Origin: Streptomyces sp. NBC_01210
Lineage (GTDB): Bacteria > Actinomycetota > Actinomycetes > Streptomycetales > Streptomycetaceae
Assembly: GCF_036010325.1 (NCBI RefSeq)
Contig: NZ_CP108549.1
Span: 4,464,001 to 4,528,000, forward strand
DNA length: 64,000 nt
Direction: 5' to 3'
Below the pieces are notes generated by a model. It saw nothing but the letters and a program-made list of their open reading frames with translations, ran no database searches and was not told the DNA's origin. Both the position numbers and the translations under genes were made by a program. Shown here piece by piece: positions 26,620-35,275 of the stretch; position 1 is the first letter of the stretch; each line of letters starts with the position of its first letter.

Positions 26620-27045
26620 CTAGAAAAGGCCCTTGTAGCCCTGCCAACCGGTGCCGATCTTGACCGTCGAACCGAAGGACCCCGCCCCGTTGCCGCTGTT
26701 GCGCAGCAGATCTCCCGCAGCGTTCCGGGACACCAGGTCGGCCTTGCCGTCGCCCGTGATGTCGCCGACGCCGACGAACACGTTGCGGCCAGTGCCCCAG
26801 TTGTTGCCGAAGACCAGCACCCGCGGCTTCACCGTGCCCGCCGCCGTACCGTCGTACCGCCACAACTCGTTCGTGCCGTCCACGGCCAGCAGATCGCCGA
26901 TGCCGTCGCCATTGAGATCCCCGGCACCGAACACCGCCCGGTCAGCTTCCAGTTGGTGCCGCCGAGCTTCCCGCGCGCCTTCAACTTGCCCGCGCCGTCG
27001 TCAGCTGACGAATCGCGAGGAGGCGCCCGACCCCCCAGTCGTCGC
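26620..27045 (-). pseudogene. Decayed C-terminal fragment of a third FG-GAP protein
   Basis: The last 104 codons (26934-26620) encode FG-GAP repeats almost identical to the end of paralogue 2 (DLNGDGIGDLLAVD, DITGDGKADLVSRN, and the same terminal GTGWQGYKGLF). Upstream the similarity continues as GAGKLKARGKLGG, but a base is missing near 26942 so the frame breaks, and beyond about 27045 all similarity ends. No signal peptide or start remains. It keeps a good terminator, implying decay from a full gene copy. Confidence 0.75.
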
Positions 27046-27078
27046 TCGTCACCCGCACAAGTGCGCGGATCATGGCAA

Positions 27079-27120
27079 TGGGCCCGGACACCACCGCTCT
27101 CACGGTGCTGTCCGGGCCCA
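27079..27120 (-). terminator. Hairpin terminator of the DEAD-box helicase gene
   Basis: TGGGCCCGGACA pairs with TGTCCGGGCCCA, with further ACC/GGT pairing inside. It lies 20 bases after the helicase stop on the minus strand. Confidence 0.75.
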
Positions 27121-27139
27121 TCAGGCGCGGAGCCGGGGA

Positions 27140-29365
27140 TCAGCCGTTGCGCTTCCAGCGCGGCTTGTCGTCACGGCGCCCGAAGGAGCCGGTGTTCGTG
27201 CCGGTGCTGCCACCACGGTGGTCGTCACGACGGCCGTGCGGGCGGTCGCTGGTGCCACCGGAGCGGAAGCCGCCCGCGGGACGGTCGTCGCGGCGGTCGC
27301 GGTTGAACGGGCGGTCGCTGCCACGGTGGCCGCCGGTGGGGCGGTCGTCGCGGCGGAAGCCACCGCGCTCGTTGTCACGGTTGAAGCCACCGCGCTCGTT
27401 GTCACGACGGTCGTCCCGGCGGAAGCCACCAGACGGACGGTCGTCGCGGCGGAAGCCACTGGACGGACGGTCGTTGTCCCGACGGAAGCCGCCCGCGGGA
27501 CGGTCGTCACGACGCTCGAACGAACGGCCACCACGGTCGTCACGACGGTCGTCGCGACGGAAGCCACCGGACGGACGGTCGTTGTCCCGGCGGAAGCCAC
27601 CACGGTCGTCACGACGCTCGAACGAACGGCCACCACGGTCGTCACGACGGTCGTCGCGGCGGAAGCCACCGGACGGACGGTCGTTGTCCCGGCGGTCGTC
27701 GCGGCGGAAGCCACCACGGTCGCCGCCACGACGGTCGAAGTTGCCCCGGTCGTCACGACGCTCGACCTGCTCCGGCACAGCCGCCGCAGCAACCGCCGCC
27801 TCGACCTCGGCCTCGGCGGCCTCGGTCACCTCGGCGACCGCCGTCTCCGGGTCGTCGCCCCGCTCGCGCGCCGCGCGCGCCACCAGGCGGTCGGCCTCCT
27901 CGCGGAGTTCGGACGCACGGCGCTGGACGCGCTCCAGCTGCTTGGTCAGGTCGACGACCTCGCGCTCCGCCTGCTTGGCGGCGTTGTTCGCGGAGTCGGC
28001 CTGGACCTCGGTCAGCGAACGGGCGCCGGTGATCTCGGCGACCTCCGGGTCGAACGCGCCCGCTCCGGCCACGATGTGGCGCGAGGCGTCGACGCCCGCG
28101 TCCTCCATCAGACGGAAGATCTGGCGGCGCTGGTGCGGCAGCGACAGCGAGACGACCGTGCCGGACTTGCCGGCGCGGGCGGTACGGCCCGAGCGGTGCA
28201 GGTAGTCCTTGTGGTCGCCGGCCGGGTCCACGTTCAGGACCAGGTCGATGCCGTCGACGTGGATACCGCGGGCGGCGACGTCGGTCGCGACAAGCGCGTT
28301 GACGTAGCCCTTCTTGAAGTCCTCGAGGACGCGGGTACGCGCGCCCTGCGTCATGCCGCCGTGCAGCGCGTCCGCCTTCACGCCCGACTCGACGAGCTGC
28401 TCGGCGATACGGTCGGCACCCAGCTGGGTGCGTACGAAGATGATGGTGCGGCCCTTGCGGGCGGCGATCGCCGCGGTGACCGGCGCCTTGTCCTTCGGCT
28501 TCACGACGAGCACGTGGTGCGTCATGGTCGTGACGTTGCCCTGGGCGCTGTCGACCTCGTGGCTGACCGGGTTGACGAGGTAGCGGCGGACAAGCGTGCC
28601 GATCTCGTTCTCCATGGTGGCGGAGAAGAGCATCCGCTGGCCACCGGCCGGGATCTGGTCGAACAGCTCGGTGACCTCGGGCAGGAAGCCCAGGTCGGAC
28701 ATCTGGTCGGCCTCGTCGAGGACGGCGACCTGGACGTTCTCGAGCGAGCAGGCGCCACGGTTGATGATGTCGCGCAGTCGGCCCGGGGTGGCGACGAGGA
28801 CGTCGACGCCGCGCTCGAGCGCGTAGATCTGGTTGCCCATCGACGTACCGCCGCAGACGACCTTCATCTTCAGGCCGAGTACGTCGCCGTACGGCTGCAG
28901 GGCGTCCGCGACCTGCATCGCGAGCTCACGGGTCGGGGTGAGGATGACCGCGCGGGGCTTCTTCTTCTCGGTGTGGCCGCCGGCCAGCGTGGCCAGGGTC
29001 GGCAGACCGAAGGAGAGGGTCTTGCCGGAGCCGGTACGGCCGCGGCCCAGGATGTCCTTGCCGGCCAGGGCGTCCGGGATGGTCGCGGCCTGGATCGGGA
29101 AGGGGGTGGTGACGCCGTTCTGCGCGAGCTTGCGGACGACACCCTCGGGCAGTCCAAGGTCGGCGAACGTGGTCTGCGGCTCCTCGGAAGCCTCGACCGT
29201 CTCCGAGACGACCTCGAGCTCGGCCTCGATGTCGACCTCGAGCTCGGCCTCGATGTCGGCCTCGAGCTCGGCCTGGATCTCGGTGTCGACGGCGGCGGCC
29301 ACTACGGCCTGCGCGGTCTCGTCGTTCTCGGGCATGACGGCGTGATCAGTACTGAAAGTGGACAT
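27140..29365 (-). CDS. DEAD-box ATP-dependent RNA helicase with RGD-rich tail
   Basis: A 741-residue protein. Residues 25-60 are acidic with a repeated EAELE-type unit. A Q motif (TTFADLGL), Walker A (GRGRTGSGKT), PTREL, DEAD in VLDEADQMSDLG, SAT and HRSGRTARAGKSG give a complete two-RecA helicase core to about residue 440. A coiled, charged linker follows, then about 200 residues of repeated units like PSGGFRRDD and RDDRGG, an unstructured basic RNA-binding tail. It probably remodels structured RNA, as in cold response or ribosome assembly. ATG 29365 begins MSTFSTDHAV. Confidence 0.92.
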   Translation of the reverse strand: MSTFSTDHAVMPENDETAQAVVAAAVDTEIQAELEADIEAELEVDIEAELEVVSETVEASEEPQTTFADLGLPEGVVRKLAQNGVTTPFPIQAATIPDALAGKDILGRGRTGSGKTLSFGLPTLATLAGGHTEKKKPRAVILTPTRELAMQVADALQPYGDVLGLKMKVVCGGTSMGNQIYALERGVDVLVATPGRLRDIINRGACSLENVQVAVLDEADQMSDLGFLPEVTELFDQIPAGGQRMLFSATMENEIGTLVRRYLVNPVSHEVDSAQGNVTTMTHHVLVVKPKDKAPVTAAIAARKGRTIIFVRTQLGADRIAEQLVESGVKADALHGGMTQGARTRVLEDFKKGYVNALVATDVAARGIHVDGIDLVLNVDPAGDHKDYLHRSGRTARAGKSGTVVSLSLPHQRRQIFRLMEDAGVDASRHIVAGAGAFDPEVAEITGARSLTEVQADSANNAAKQAEREVVDLTKQLERVQRRASELREEADRLVARAARERGDDPETAVAEVTEAAEAEVEAAVAAAAVPEQVERRDDRGNFDRRGGDRGGFRRDDRRDNDRPSGGFRRDDRRDDRGGRSFERRDDRGGFRRDNDRPSGGFRRDDRRDDRGGRSFERRDDRPAGGFRRDNDRPSSGFRRDDRPSGGFRRDDRRDNERGGFNRDNERGGFRRDDRPTGGHRGSDRPFNRDRRDDRPAGGFRSGGTSDRPHGRRDDHRGGSTGTNTGSFGRRDDKPRWKRNG
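27180..27770. repeat. Degenerate tandem repeats encoding the helicase tail
   Basis: Short units such as CGGAAGCCACC and GGACGGTCGTCGCGG recur dozens of times. Longer near-identical blocks are present, including one around 27503-27570 repeated around 27608-27680. Copy number is likely to vary between strains by slippage or recombination. Confidence 0.75.
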
Positions 29366-29570
29366 GCGAAATGCGAAACCTTCCGGAGTCTCGGCACGCG
29401 CCCAAACTCCGTGATTCGCAATTCGACCGCCTCAATGCGGTCAGCCACGGCTAGGGAGAGTACGCGCCACGCGGCGCTCTTCTGTGTCGGCGCCGGGCAA
29501 TGGGATCAAACGATCTACCACCATACGCACCCTCACCCACGTATGGCAAACCCGACCCGAGTGACCCCCG
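29366..29570. other. Intergenic leader of the DEAD-box helicase gene
   Basis: About 200 bases upstream of the helicase start and downstream of the lipoprotein stop, both on the minus strand. A long leader would suit cold- or autoregulated helicases, but no specific element was identified. Confidence 0.3.
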
Positions 29571-30170
29571 TTACACAGGTCCGACCTGCGGCGATGCCGT
29601 CGGTTCCATGCACTGCCCGTCCGCCATGCTCCCCTGCCCGTCCGCCATCCTCATCGCCTCGGCGTGCACCTCCGGCGCGGACGAGGCCGACGGGGCGTCG
29701 GTCGGCTCGGACGGCTGCGGCGTGGGGCTCTCCGGCGGCAGTTCCGACGGGGTCGGCTGCGGCGGCGGCTGCTCGGAAGGGACCGGCCCGCCGCCGGTCG
29801 GCCCGGGATCCCGCGGCGGCTGGGGCCGCTGTCCGCTCCGCGGCGGCTGAGCCTTGGGCGGCGCGGAGGCGTTCGGACTCGCCGAGGCCTTCGCCCCCGC
29901 CCCGGCCTTCGCATCCGACCCGCCGCGCCCGCCGCGGGCCTGTCGACCACCGCCCGACACGCCATGCCCGCCGTCCGGTTCGCTCACCGTCCCACGCCGG
30001 CCGGTCGACGAATGGGGCGCCGGCTTCCCGCCTTCGTCGTCGCTCACGCTCATACAGCCCGCCGAGGCCGCGACGGCCAGTGAGGCGGCGGCCCAGACAG
30101 CCAACCGGCCGGGGAAGGACGAGGAGACGGACGACTGGCGCACGGGGAGCACCTCCGGGGCACGGGACAT
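29571..30170 (-). CDS. Putative lipoprotein, Pro/Ser-rich
   Basis: A 199-residue protein from ATG 30170 (AGGGAAA upstream). Basic residues, a hydrophobic stretch LAVWAAASLAVAASAGC with lipobox, and then a long Pro/Ser/Gly-rich unstructured region typical of cell-wall-spanning linkers. The C-terminus has a duplicated ADGQ motif (RMADGQGSMADGQCME). No catalytic domain is seen. It lies between the helicase and crcB genes on the same strand. Confidence 0.65.
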   Translation of the reverse strand: MSRAPEVLPVRQSSVSSSFPGRLAVWAAASLAVAASAGCMSVSDDEGGKPAPHSSTGRRGTVSEPDGGHGVSGGGRQARGGRGGSDAKAGAGAKASASPNASAPPKAQPPRSGQRPQPPRDPGPTGGGPVPSEQPPPQPTPSELPPESPTPQPSEPTDAPSASSAPEVHAEAMRMADGQGSMADGQCMEPTASPQVGPV

Positions 30171-30224
30171 GCGTTTCCCTGCCCAACTCCCTGTACCCCA
30201 CAAGGGACACGCCCCGCACGCCCC

Positions 30225-30587
30225 TTACGCCACCAGCCCGCGCGCCAACTCCACGCCCAGAAACACCGATCCGAGCCCGACCAGCAGTGACGCGGCCACA
30301 TTTGCCACCGCCAGAAACATCCAGCCCCGCTCGGCCAGCCGCAGCGTCTCGTACGAAAACGTCGAGTACGTCGTCAGTGCGCCGCACAGCCCCGTCCCCA
30401 GCAGCGCGTACGCCCCCGAGGACACCACCGCCCCCGAGAGCGCCCCCAGCACCAGACTCCCGGCCGCGTTGACCACGAAAGTCCCCCACGGGAACACCGA
30501 GTCGTGCCGCGCCTGCACCGCACGGTCCGTCAGATACCGCATGGGCGCGCCGATCGCCGCGCCCATCGCCACCAGCAGCCAGTTCAC
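30225..30587 (-). CDS. crcB: Fluoride exporter CrcB/FluC, second subunit
   Basis: A 120-residue protein with four membrane segments. GAPMRYLTDR, FPWGTFVVNAAGS and GLCGALTTYSTFSYE are the conserved FluC blocks around the fluoride pore and central sodium site. GTG 30587 overlaps the stop of the upstream crcB by four bases (GTGA), so the two are coupled. Two adjacent crcB genes usually mean a heterodimeric channel, or one functional and one structural subunit. Confidence 0.9.
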   Translation of the reverse strand: MNWLLVAMGAAIGAPMRYLTDRAVQARHDSVFPWGTFVVNAAGSLVLGALSGAVVSSGAYALLGTGLCGALTTYSTFSYETLRLAERGWMFLAVANVAASLLVGLGSVFLGVELARGLVA

Positions 30588-31126
30588 CGCGTGACCGCCC
30601 GCCGGGTCACTGCCCACCGGGTGACCGAGGCTGCCAGCCACACCGCGCCGAGCGCCCCGGCCAGCGTCCCGGACGCGTACCCCAGTGCGGTGTCCGCCTC
30701 CTCGCGAGCCAGCAGGTCCGAGAAGTCCAGTGCGTACGTCGAGAAGGTCGTGAACCCGCCGAGCACCCCCACTCCGAGGAACGGCCGCACCAGCGGATGC
30801 GCGGTCCGCCCGCCCTCGCTGACCAGCACCATCAGCACTCCGATCAGCGCGCAGCCCAGCACATTGACCCAGAAGATCGCCCATGGGAACGACCCCTCGG
30901 CGGCGGGCCACAGCACGGTGGCCGCGTACCGCGCCAGGGTCCCTGCCACGCCGCCGGCCGAGATCGCGGCGAGCACCGTCCACTTGTGCCGGCCCGCGGT
31001 CTCCGCCCGCTGGGCCGGCACATGCAGATCGACATCCGGATCGATCGCCTCCGCGGCGTTCGGAACTTCCGGGAGATCCGGGGTCTCCGGGACCTCCGGG
31101 ACCTCAGGAAGACCGGGCGGACTCAT
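30584..31126 (-). CDS. crcB: Fluoride exporter CrcB/FluC, first subunit
   Basis: A 180-residue protein. A cytoplasmic N-terminal tail rich in Pro-Glu-Val (repeated PEVPE-type units, residues 5-35) precedes four membrane segments with GGVAGTLARYAA, FPWAIFWVNVLGC and GVLGGFTTFSTYALD. It exports fluoride. ATG 31126 overlaps the stop of the metallopeptidase gene (ATGA). No fluoride riboswitch could be recognised upstream of the operon. Confidence 0.9.
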   Translation of the reverse strand: MSPPGLPEVPEVPETPDLPEVPNAAEAIDPDVDLHVPAQRAETAGRHKWTVLAAISAGGVAGTLARYAATVLWPAAEGSFPWAIFWVNVLGCALIGVLMVLVSEGGRTAHPLVRPFLGVGVLGGFTTFSTYALDFSDLLAREEADTALGYASGTLAGALGAVWLAASVTRWAVTRRAVTR

Positions 31127-31473
31127 CCGTACCCCAGCGCGTGCAGCCGCTCGTCGTCGATCCCGAAGTGATGGGCGATCTCGTGCACCACGGTGATCTC
31201 GGTCTCCGCGACGACGTCCTCGCGGTCCTCGCACATCCGCAGCGTCGGCCCGCGGTAGATGGTGATCCGGTCCGGCAGCACGCCCGCGTACCACTCACCG
31301 CGATCGGTGAGCGGAGTCCCCTCGTAGAGCCCGAGCAGCTCCGGATCGTCGGCGGCCGGTTCGTCCTCGACGAACACCGCGACGTTGTCCATCAGCCGCG
31401 TCAGCTCCGGCGGGATCCTGTCCAGCGCCTCAGCGACCAGTTCCTCGAACTCCTCGCGCGTCATCTCCAGCAC
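31123..31473 (-). CDS. Metallopeptidase family protein (zincin-like, HExxH)
   Basis: A 116-residue protein with VVHEIAHHFGI near the end, matching HExxH-x-x-F of the small zincin family common in actinobacteria. The body (RIPPELTRLMDNVAVFVED, LLGLYEGTPLTDRG, LPDRITIYRGP) is highly characteristic. It starts at GTG 31473, with ATG 31464 as an alternative. It is first of the operon with two crcB genes; the reason for that linkage is unknown. Confidence 0.85.
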   Translation of the reverse strand: MLEMTREEFEELVAEALDRIPPELTRLMDNVAVFVEDEPAADDPELLGLYEGTPLTDRGEWYAGVLPDRITIYRGPTLRMCEDREDVVAETEITVVHEIAHHFGIDDERLHALGYG

Positions 31474-31547
31474 GTGGCCATTGTCACGTACGCCGTGCGA
31501 CCGGTCGCCCCGGCATGGCTGCCCGTCGGGGTGGGCATACGGGACCA

Positions 31548-33185
31548 ATGGCCCGCGAAGCCCCGGAACCGATCCGTTCGATCCGAGCCGCACTCGCCCG
31601 GTTCCGGCGGCACTACCGCTCGCGCCACACCGGCCCCACCAGCACCCTGGTCCTCACCCCGCACCCCTGGGTCCGCGCACTGGGCCTCACCGCCGTGGTC
31701 CTGCTCGGCGCCTGGCTGGGCCTGCTGATCGTCGGCAGCGTCCGTACGCCGGTGGGCCCGATGGACACCAGCATGACCCTGCGCCCGTCCCTGTCCGGCG
31801 GCACAAAGATCAACGTCTCGCCGCTCGGCGCCCTGGAGCTCGACTCCCATGTCGCACCCATCCGTCTCGACGTCGACGTCGAACAGCTCGACCCGGTCCG
31901 TTCCCAGGCCCTGGTCGAACACCCCGAACGGATCTCCGGACTCCAGGACGAGGTCGCCCGCGACGTGGCGGACGGCACCACCGAGCTGGCCGTACGCTCC
32001 TGCGTCGCGGTCGTCTCCGGCGCGACCGCACTGGGCCTCGCCGTCTACCGCCGCCCGCGCCGGGCACTCGCGGCGGGCGGCCTGGCGCTCGCGCTGCTGG
32101 CAGCCTCGGGCATCTCCGCGTACGCCACCTGGAACCCGAAGTCCGTCCTTGAGCCGAGGTTCTCCGGACTGCTGTCCAGCGCCCCATCGGTCGTCGGCAA
32201 CGCCCGCTCCATCGTCACCGAATTCGACGTCTACCAGCGGGAGTTGGCGCGCCTGGTCACCAATGTCACCAAGCTGTACGACGCGACATCGACGCTCCCG
32301 ACGTACCAGCCGGACCCTGGCACGATGCGGGTGCTGCACGTCTCCGACATCCATCTCAACCCGGCGGCGTGGCACATCATCGGCTCGCTCGTCGAGCAGT
32401 ACGGAATCGACGTGATCATCGACTCCGGCGACACGATGGACCACGGCACCGCCGCCGAGAACGGGTTCCTCGACCCGATTCCCGACCTCGGCGCGCCGTA
32501 CGTCTGGGTCCGCGGCAACCATGACTCCCGCATCACCCAGGCCTATCTCGCCCGACTCAAGAACGTGCACGTCCTTGACGACGGCAAGGCCGTCACCCTC
32601 GCCGGCCTGCGCATCGCGGGCAGCGGCGATCCTCAGTTCACCCCCGACCGCTCGATCGTCGCCCAGGGCGACCCGGCCGAACGCATGACGGGCATCCGCC
32701 TCGCCTCGGCCCTGCGCGACCAGCAGCGCGCAGGCACCCCGGTCGACATCGCGGTCACCCACAACCCGGTGGCCGCGCGGGAGACCGACGGCGAGGTCCC
32801 GCTGGCGCTGGCGGGCCATGTCCACCACCGCGACACGGAGGTACTCGCACACGGCACCCGCCTCAAGGTCGAGGGCTCGACGGGCGGCGGGGGCCTGCGC
32901 GCGGTGCAGAACGACAAACCGGAGAAGGTGCGGGCGTCGGTGCTCTATCTGGACCGTACGACCAAACGGCTGCAGGCATGGGACGAGATCACACTGGGGG
33001 GTCTGGGCCTGACGACCGCCGAGGTCAGCCGCCATCTCCCGGGGGAGAACCAGCCCGGGGCGACCCCGTCCCCGAGCAGTCCCTCCACCAGCCCCTCCGC
33101 CACTCCCTCCGCGCCCCCCTCCCGCTCCCCGACTGCGTTGTCCTGGGGGCGCCCCGCGGACCCCCGTAAACCGTTTTGGCGATAG
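31548..33185 (+). CDS. Membrane-anchored metallophosphoesterase
   Basis: A protein of about 545 residues. It has a transmembrane segment near residue 45 and another pair in the middle, then a calcineurin-like phosphoesterase domain: SDIHLNPA, DSGDTMDHG, GNHDSR and GHVHHRD in order, supplying all metal ligands. The C-terminal 60 residues are Ser/Pro-rich. It probably dephosphorylates an extracytoplasmic substrate. It is divergent from the metallopeptidase operon. ATG 31515 is an in-frame alternative start. Confidence 0.87.
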   Translation: MAREAPEPIRSIRAALARFRRHYRSRHTGPTSTLVLTPHPWVRALGLTAVVLLGAWLGLLIVGSVRTPVGPMDTSMTLRPSLSGGTKINVSPLGALELDSHVAPIRLDVDVEQLDPVRSQALVEHPERISGLQDEVARDVADGTTELAVRSCVAVVSGATALGLAVYRRPRRALAAGGLALALLAASGISAYATWNPKSVLEPRFSGLLSSAPSVVGNARSIVTEFDVYQRELARLVTNVTKLYDATSTLPTYQPDPGTMRVLHVSDIHLNPAAWHIIGSLVEQYGIDVIIDSGDTMDHGTAAENGFLDPIPDLGAPYVWVRGNHDSRITQAYLARLKNVHVLDDGKAVTLAGLRIAGSGDPQFTPDRSIVAQGDPAERMTGIRLASALRDQQRAGTPVDIAVTHNPVAARETDGEVPLALAGHVHHRDTEVLAHGTRLKVEGSTGGGGLRAVQNDKPEKVRASVLYLDRTTKRLQAWDEITLGGLGLTTAEVSRHLPGENQPGATPSPSSPSTSPSATPSAPPSRSPTALSWGRPADPRKPFWR

Positions 33186-33249
33186 CTCCCCGCATCCCAT
33201 ATGCTTCTCACGTCCCCGACGCGCCGAAAGGCGCCCAGGCGGGCCCTTA

Positions 33250-33322
33250 GCCCTCATCGTCTAGTGGCCCAGGACGCCGCCCTTTCAAGGCGGTAGCACG
33301 GGTTCGAATCCCGTTGGGGGCA
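33250..33322 (+). tRNA. tRNA-Glu (anticodon TTC)
   Basis: Cloverleaf with acceptor GCCCTCA/TGGGGGC, anticodon loop CTTTCAA and T-arm GGTTCGAATCC. It is first of three tandem tRNA genes. Confidence 0.93.
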
Positions 33323-33361
33323 CGCAATACCGTGTGCGAGACTTGTGCTCGCACATTGCTT

Positions 33362-33436
33362 GGTCCTGTGGAGCAGTTTGGAGTGCTCGCCACCCTGTCA
33401 AGGTGGAGGCCGCGGGTTCAAATCCCGTCAGGACCG
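33362..33436 (+). tRNA. tRNA-Asp (anticodon GTC), copy 1
   Basis: Acceptor GGTCCTG/CAGGACC, anticodon loop CTGTCAA and T-loop GGTTCAAATCC. Identical over its full length to the copy at 39842-39916. Confidence 0.93.
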
Positions 33437-33458
33437 CTGCGGCTCGCAAGAGCTGCGT

Positions 33459-33532
33459 GGCTGGGTAGCTCAGTTGGTACGAGCGATCGCCTGAAAAGCG
33501 ATAGGTCGCCGGTTCGACCCCGGCCCCAGCCA
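33459..33532 (+). tRNA. tRNA-Phe (anticodon GAA)
   Basis: Acceptor GGCTGGG/CCCAGCC, anticodon loop CTGAAAA and T-loop GGTTCGACCCC. It is last of the tRNA-Glu/Asp/Phe cluster and is followed by a terminator. Confidence 0.92.
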
Positions 33533-33537
33533 CAACC

Positions 33538-33572
33538 CGAAAGCCCCGATCCTTCCCGGACCGGGGCTTTCG
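33538..33572 (+). terminator. Terminator of the tRNA-Glu/Asp/Phe cluster
   Basis: CGAAAGCCCCG pairs with CGGGGCTTTCG over 11 bases with a 13-base loop, six bases after tRNA-Phe. Confidence 0.8.
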
Positions 33573-33645
33573 TCGTGTTCCGGCCCGGCGCGGTCCCGAA
33601 GGGCCCCACCCGTCGGCGGGGCCCTTCGGCTTCTGCGCCCCTTCC

Positions 33646-34470
33646 TTACGCCTCTTCCCGGCGGCGCCGGCCGCGGACGCCGAGGGTGATCGACACCACC
33701 GCCACCACCACGATCAGCAGTGCCCAGTCCGGGACCGCCCCGCCGAGGCCGCTCGCCCATTCCTCCGCCGCGAACGAGTCGTCGACCGACAGCAGCCCGG
33801 GCAGCGCCGTCGTGCCGTCGAAGGCGAGGAAGACCACCCCGAGCACGATGAAGAACAGGCCCGACAGCAGCGAGGTCGTATGCAGTTCGAAGCGGCCCAC
33901 GCGCATCGAACGGCCGCGCAGCCAGGGGCGTTTGCCCAGGTCGAACCGTTCCCACAGGAGCGCGAGCAGGAAGAGCGGGACAGCCATGCCCAGTGCGTAG
34001 ACCGCGAGGAGGAGCCCGCCGTAGACGGGGCTGCCGCTCAGTGCCGCCACCGTCAGGACGCTGCCGAGGATCGGGCCCGCGCAGAAGCCCGCAAGGCCGT
34101 AGACCAGGCCCAGGGCGTAGACGGAGACCGCGGTCGTCGGACGGATGCGGCCGGAGATCTCGGCCATACGGCGCGAGGCGAAGCCCATCCCGAGGATCTG
34201 GGCCACCCCGAGCGCGATGATCAGCCAGCCGCCGACGGAGACGAGCAGATCGCGGTGGCCGTAGAAGAGCCGCCCGGCGAGGGACCCGGCGGCGCCCAGC
34301 GGGGCAAGGGTCGTCGCCAGTCCCGCGCAGAAGATTCCGGTACGGGCCAGCAGCTTGCCGCCCGAGTCGAGGGAGTACGCGAAGAACGCCGGGAGCAGCA
34401 GCGCGCTGCACGGGCTGATCAGCGCGAGGAGGCCGCCGAGGAAGGCGGCCAGATAGCCGATGTCCGTCAC
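33646..34470 (-). CDS. CcdA-like cytochrome c biogenesis / thiol-disulfide transmembrane protein
   Basis: A 274-residue protein with about six hydrophobic segments. LLALISPCSALLLPAFF and YGLAGFCAGPILGSVLT carry the two cysteines by which CcdA-type proteins shuttle electrons across the membrane. GTG 34470 overlaps the stop of the DsbA-like gene by four bases (GTGA). Together they form a thiol-redox unit for extracytoplasmic proteins. Confidence 0.88.
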   Translation of the reverse strand: MTDIGYLAAFLGGLLALISPCSALLLPAFFAYSLDSGGKLLARTGIFCAGLATTLAPLGAAGSLAGRLFYGHRDLLVSVGGWLIIALGVAQILGMGFASRRMAEISGRIRPTTAVSVYALGLVYGLAGFCAGPILGSVLTVAALSGSPVYGGLLLAVYALGMAVPLFLLALLWERFDLGKRPWLRGRSMRVGRFELHTTSLLSGLFFIVLGVVFLAFDGTTALPGLLSVDDSFAAEEWASGLGGAVPDWALLIVVVAVVSITLGVRGRRRREEA

Positions 34471-35198
34471 TTGGCGGCCTGCTTCGCCGCCTCGATGGCC
34501 TCGGTGAAGGTCGCCGTCGACTGGGCCCCGGCGATGGGACGGCCGTTGATCAGGAACGAGGGGGTGGAGGTGGCGCCGAGTCCGTACGCCTCCTCCTGGT
34601 CCTTCTTCACCGCCTGCCGCGCACCTTCCCCGTCCAGGTCGCGTACGAAGCGGTCGAGGTCCTTGACCCCGGCGTCCCGCGCGAGCGCGACCAGCCGGTC
34701 CTTGGCGAAGCCCTTCTCCTTCGAGCCCTCGGCGTACGCGGCGGCGTGGAACTGCCAGAAGCGGCCCTGCTGCCCGGCCGCCCAGGCCGCACGTGCCGCC
34801 GCCTCCGAGTCCTCGCCGAAGATCGGGAAGTTGCGCCACTCGATGCGCAGGACGCCCTTGTCCACGTACTTCTTCACCAGCGCGGGCTCGGTGTCACGGG
34901 CGAACTTCCCGCAGTAGCCGCACTTGAAGTCGGCGTACTCGACCATGACGACGGGCGCGTGCGCGCGGCCCCGGGCGAGCGGGTCCCCGGCGTCGCGGCG
35001 GGCGAGTTTCGCCGCCTCGGAGTAGCCGCCGGCGCCCGGTTCGGCGGAGACCTCGGCGGCTGCGGCGGAGCCCGAAGGCGACTCGGGTCTGGTGGCGGTG
35101 TACGAGGCGATGCCGAGCAGCACCGCGGCGACGAAGACACCGGCACCGATGGCGATCGGCTTACGGGAAGAGCGGGAGGAACGGGAAGTGGAAGACAT
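34467..35198 (-). CDS. DsbA-family thioredoxin-like oxidoreductase, membrane-anchored
   Basis: A 243-residue protein. An N-terminal anchor (AIGAGVFVAAVLLGIASY) precedes a DsbA/DsbG-type thioredoxin fold with active site CGYC in DFKCGYCGKFA at about 94-104 and cis-Pro in GATSTPSFLING. It forms or isomerises disulfides outside the membrane. ATG 35198 follows AGGAGT. The ccdA-like gene is translationally coupled downstream. Confidence 0.88.
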   Translation of the reverse strand: MSSTSRSSRSSRKPIAIGAGVFVAAVLLGIASYTATRPESPSGSAAAAEVSAEPGAGGYSEAAKLARRDAGDPLARGRAHAPVVMVEYADFKCGYCGKFARDTEPALVKKYVDKGVLRIEWRNFPIFGEDSEAAARAAWAAGQQGRFWQFHAAAYAEGSKEKGFAKDRLVALARDAGVKDLDRFVRDLDGEGARQAVKKDQEEAYGLGATSTPSFLINGRPIAGAQSTATFTEAIEAAKQAAK

Positions 35199-35275
35199 GG
35201 CGGTTCGGTACTCCTGAGCGAAAGGCGAAAACGGCACGAGCGCGGCCACGCCGAAGCGCGGCCCGTCGGGCGGGC

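Noticed and set aside
29366..29570. Possible cold-shock RNA thermometer or riboswitch before the DEAD helicase
   Set aside because: No conserved core or clear alternative stems could be recognised by eye.
31474..31547. Fluoride riboswitch upstream of the crcB operon
   Set aside because: The 74-base gap is too short and lacks the conserved pseudoknot bases.
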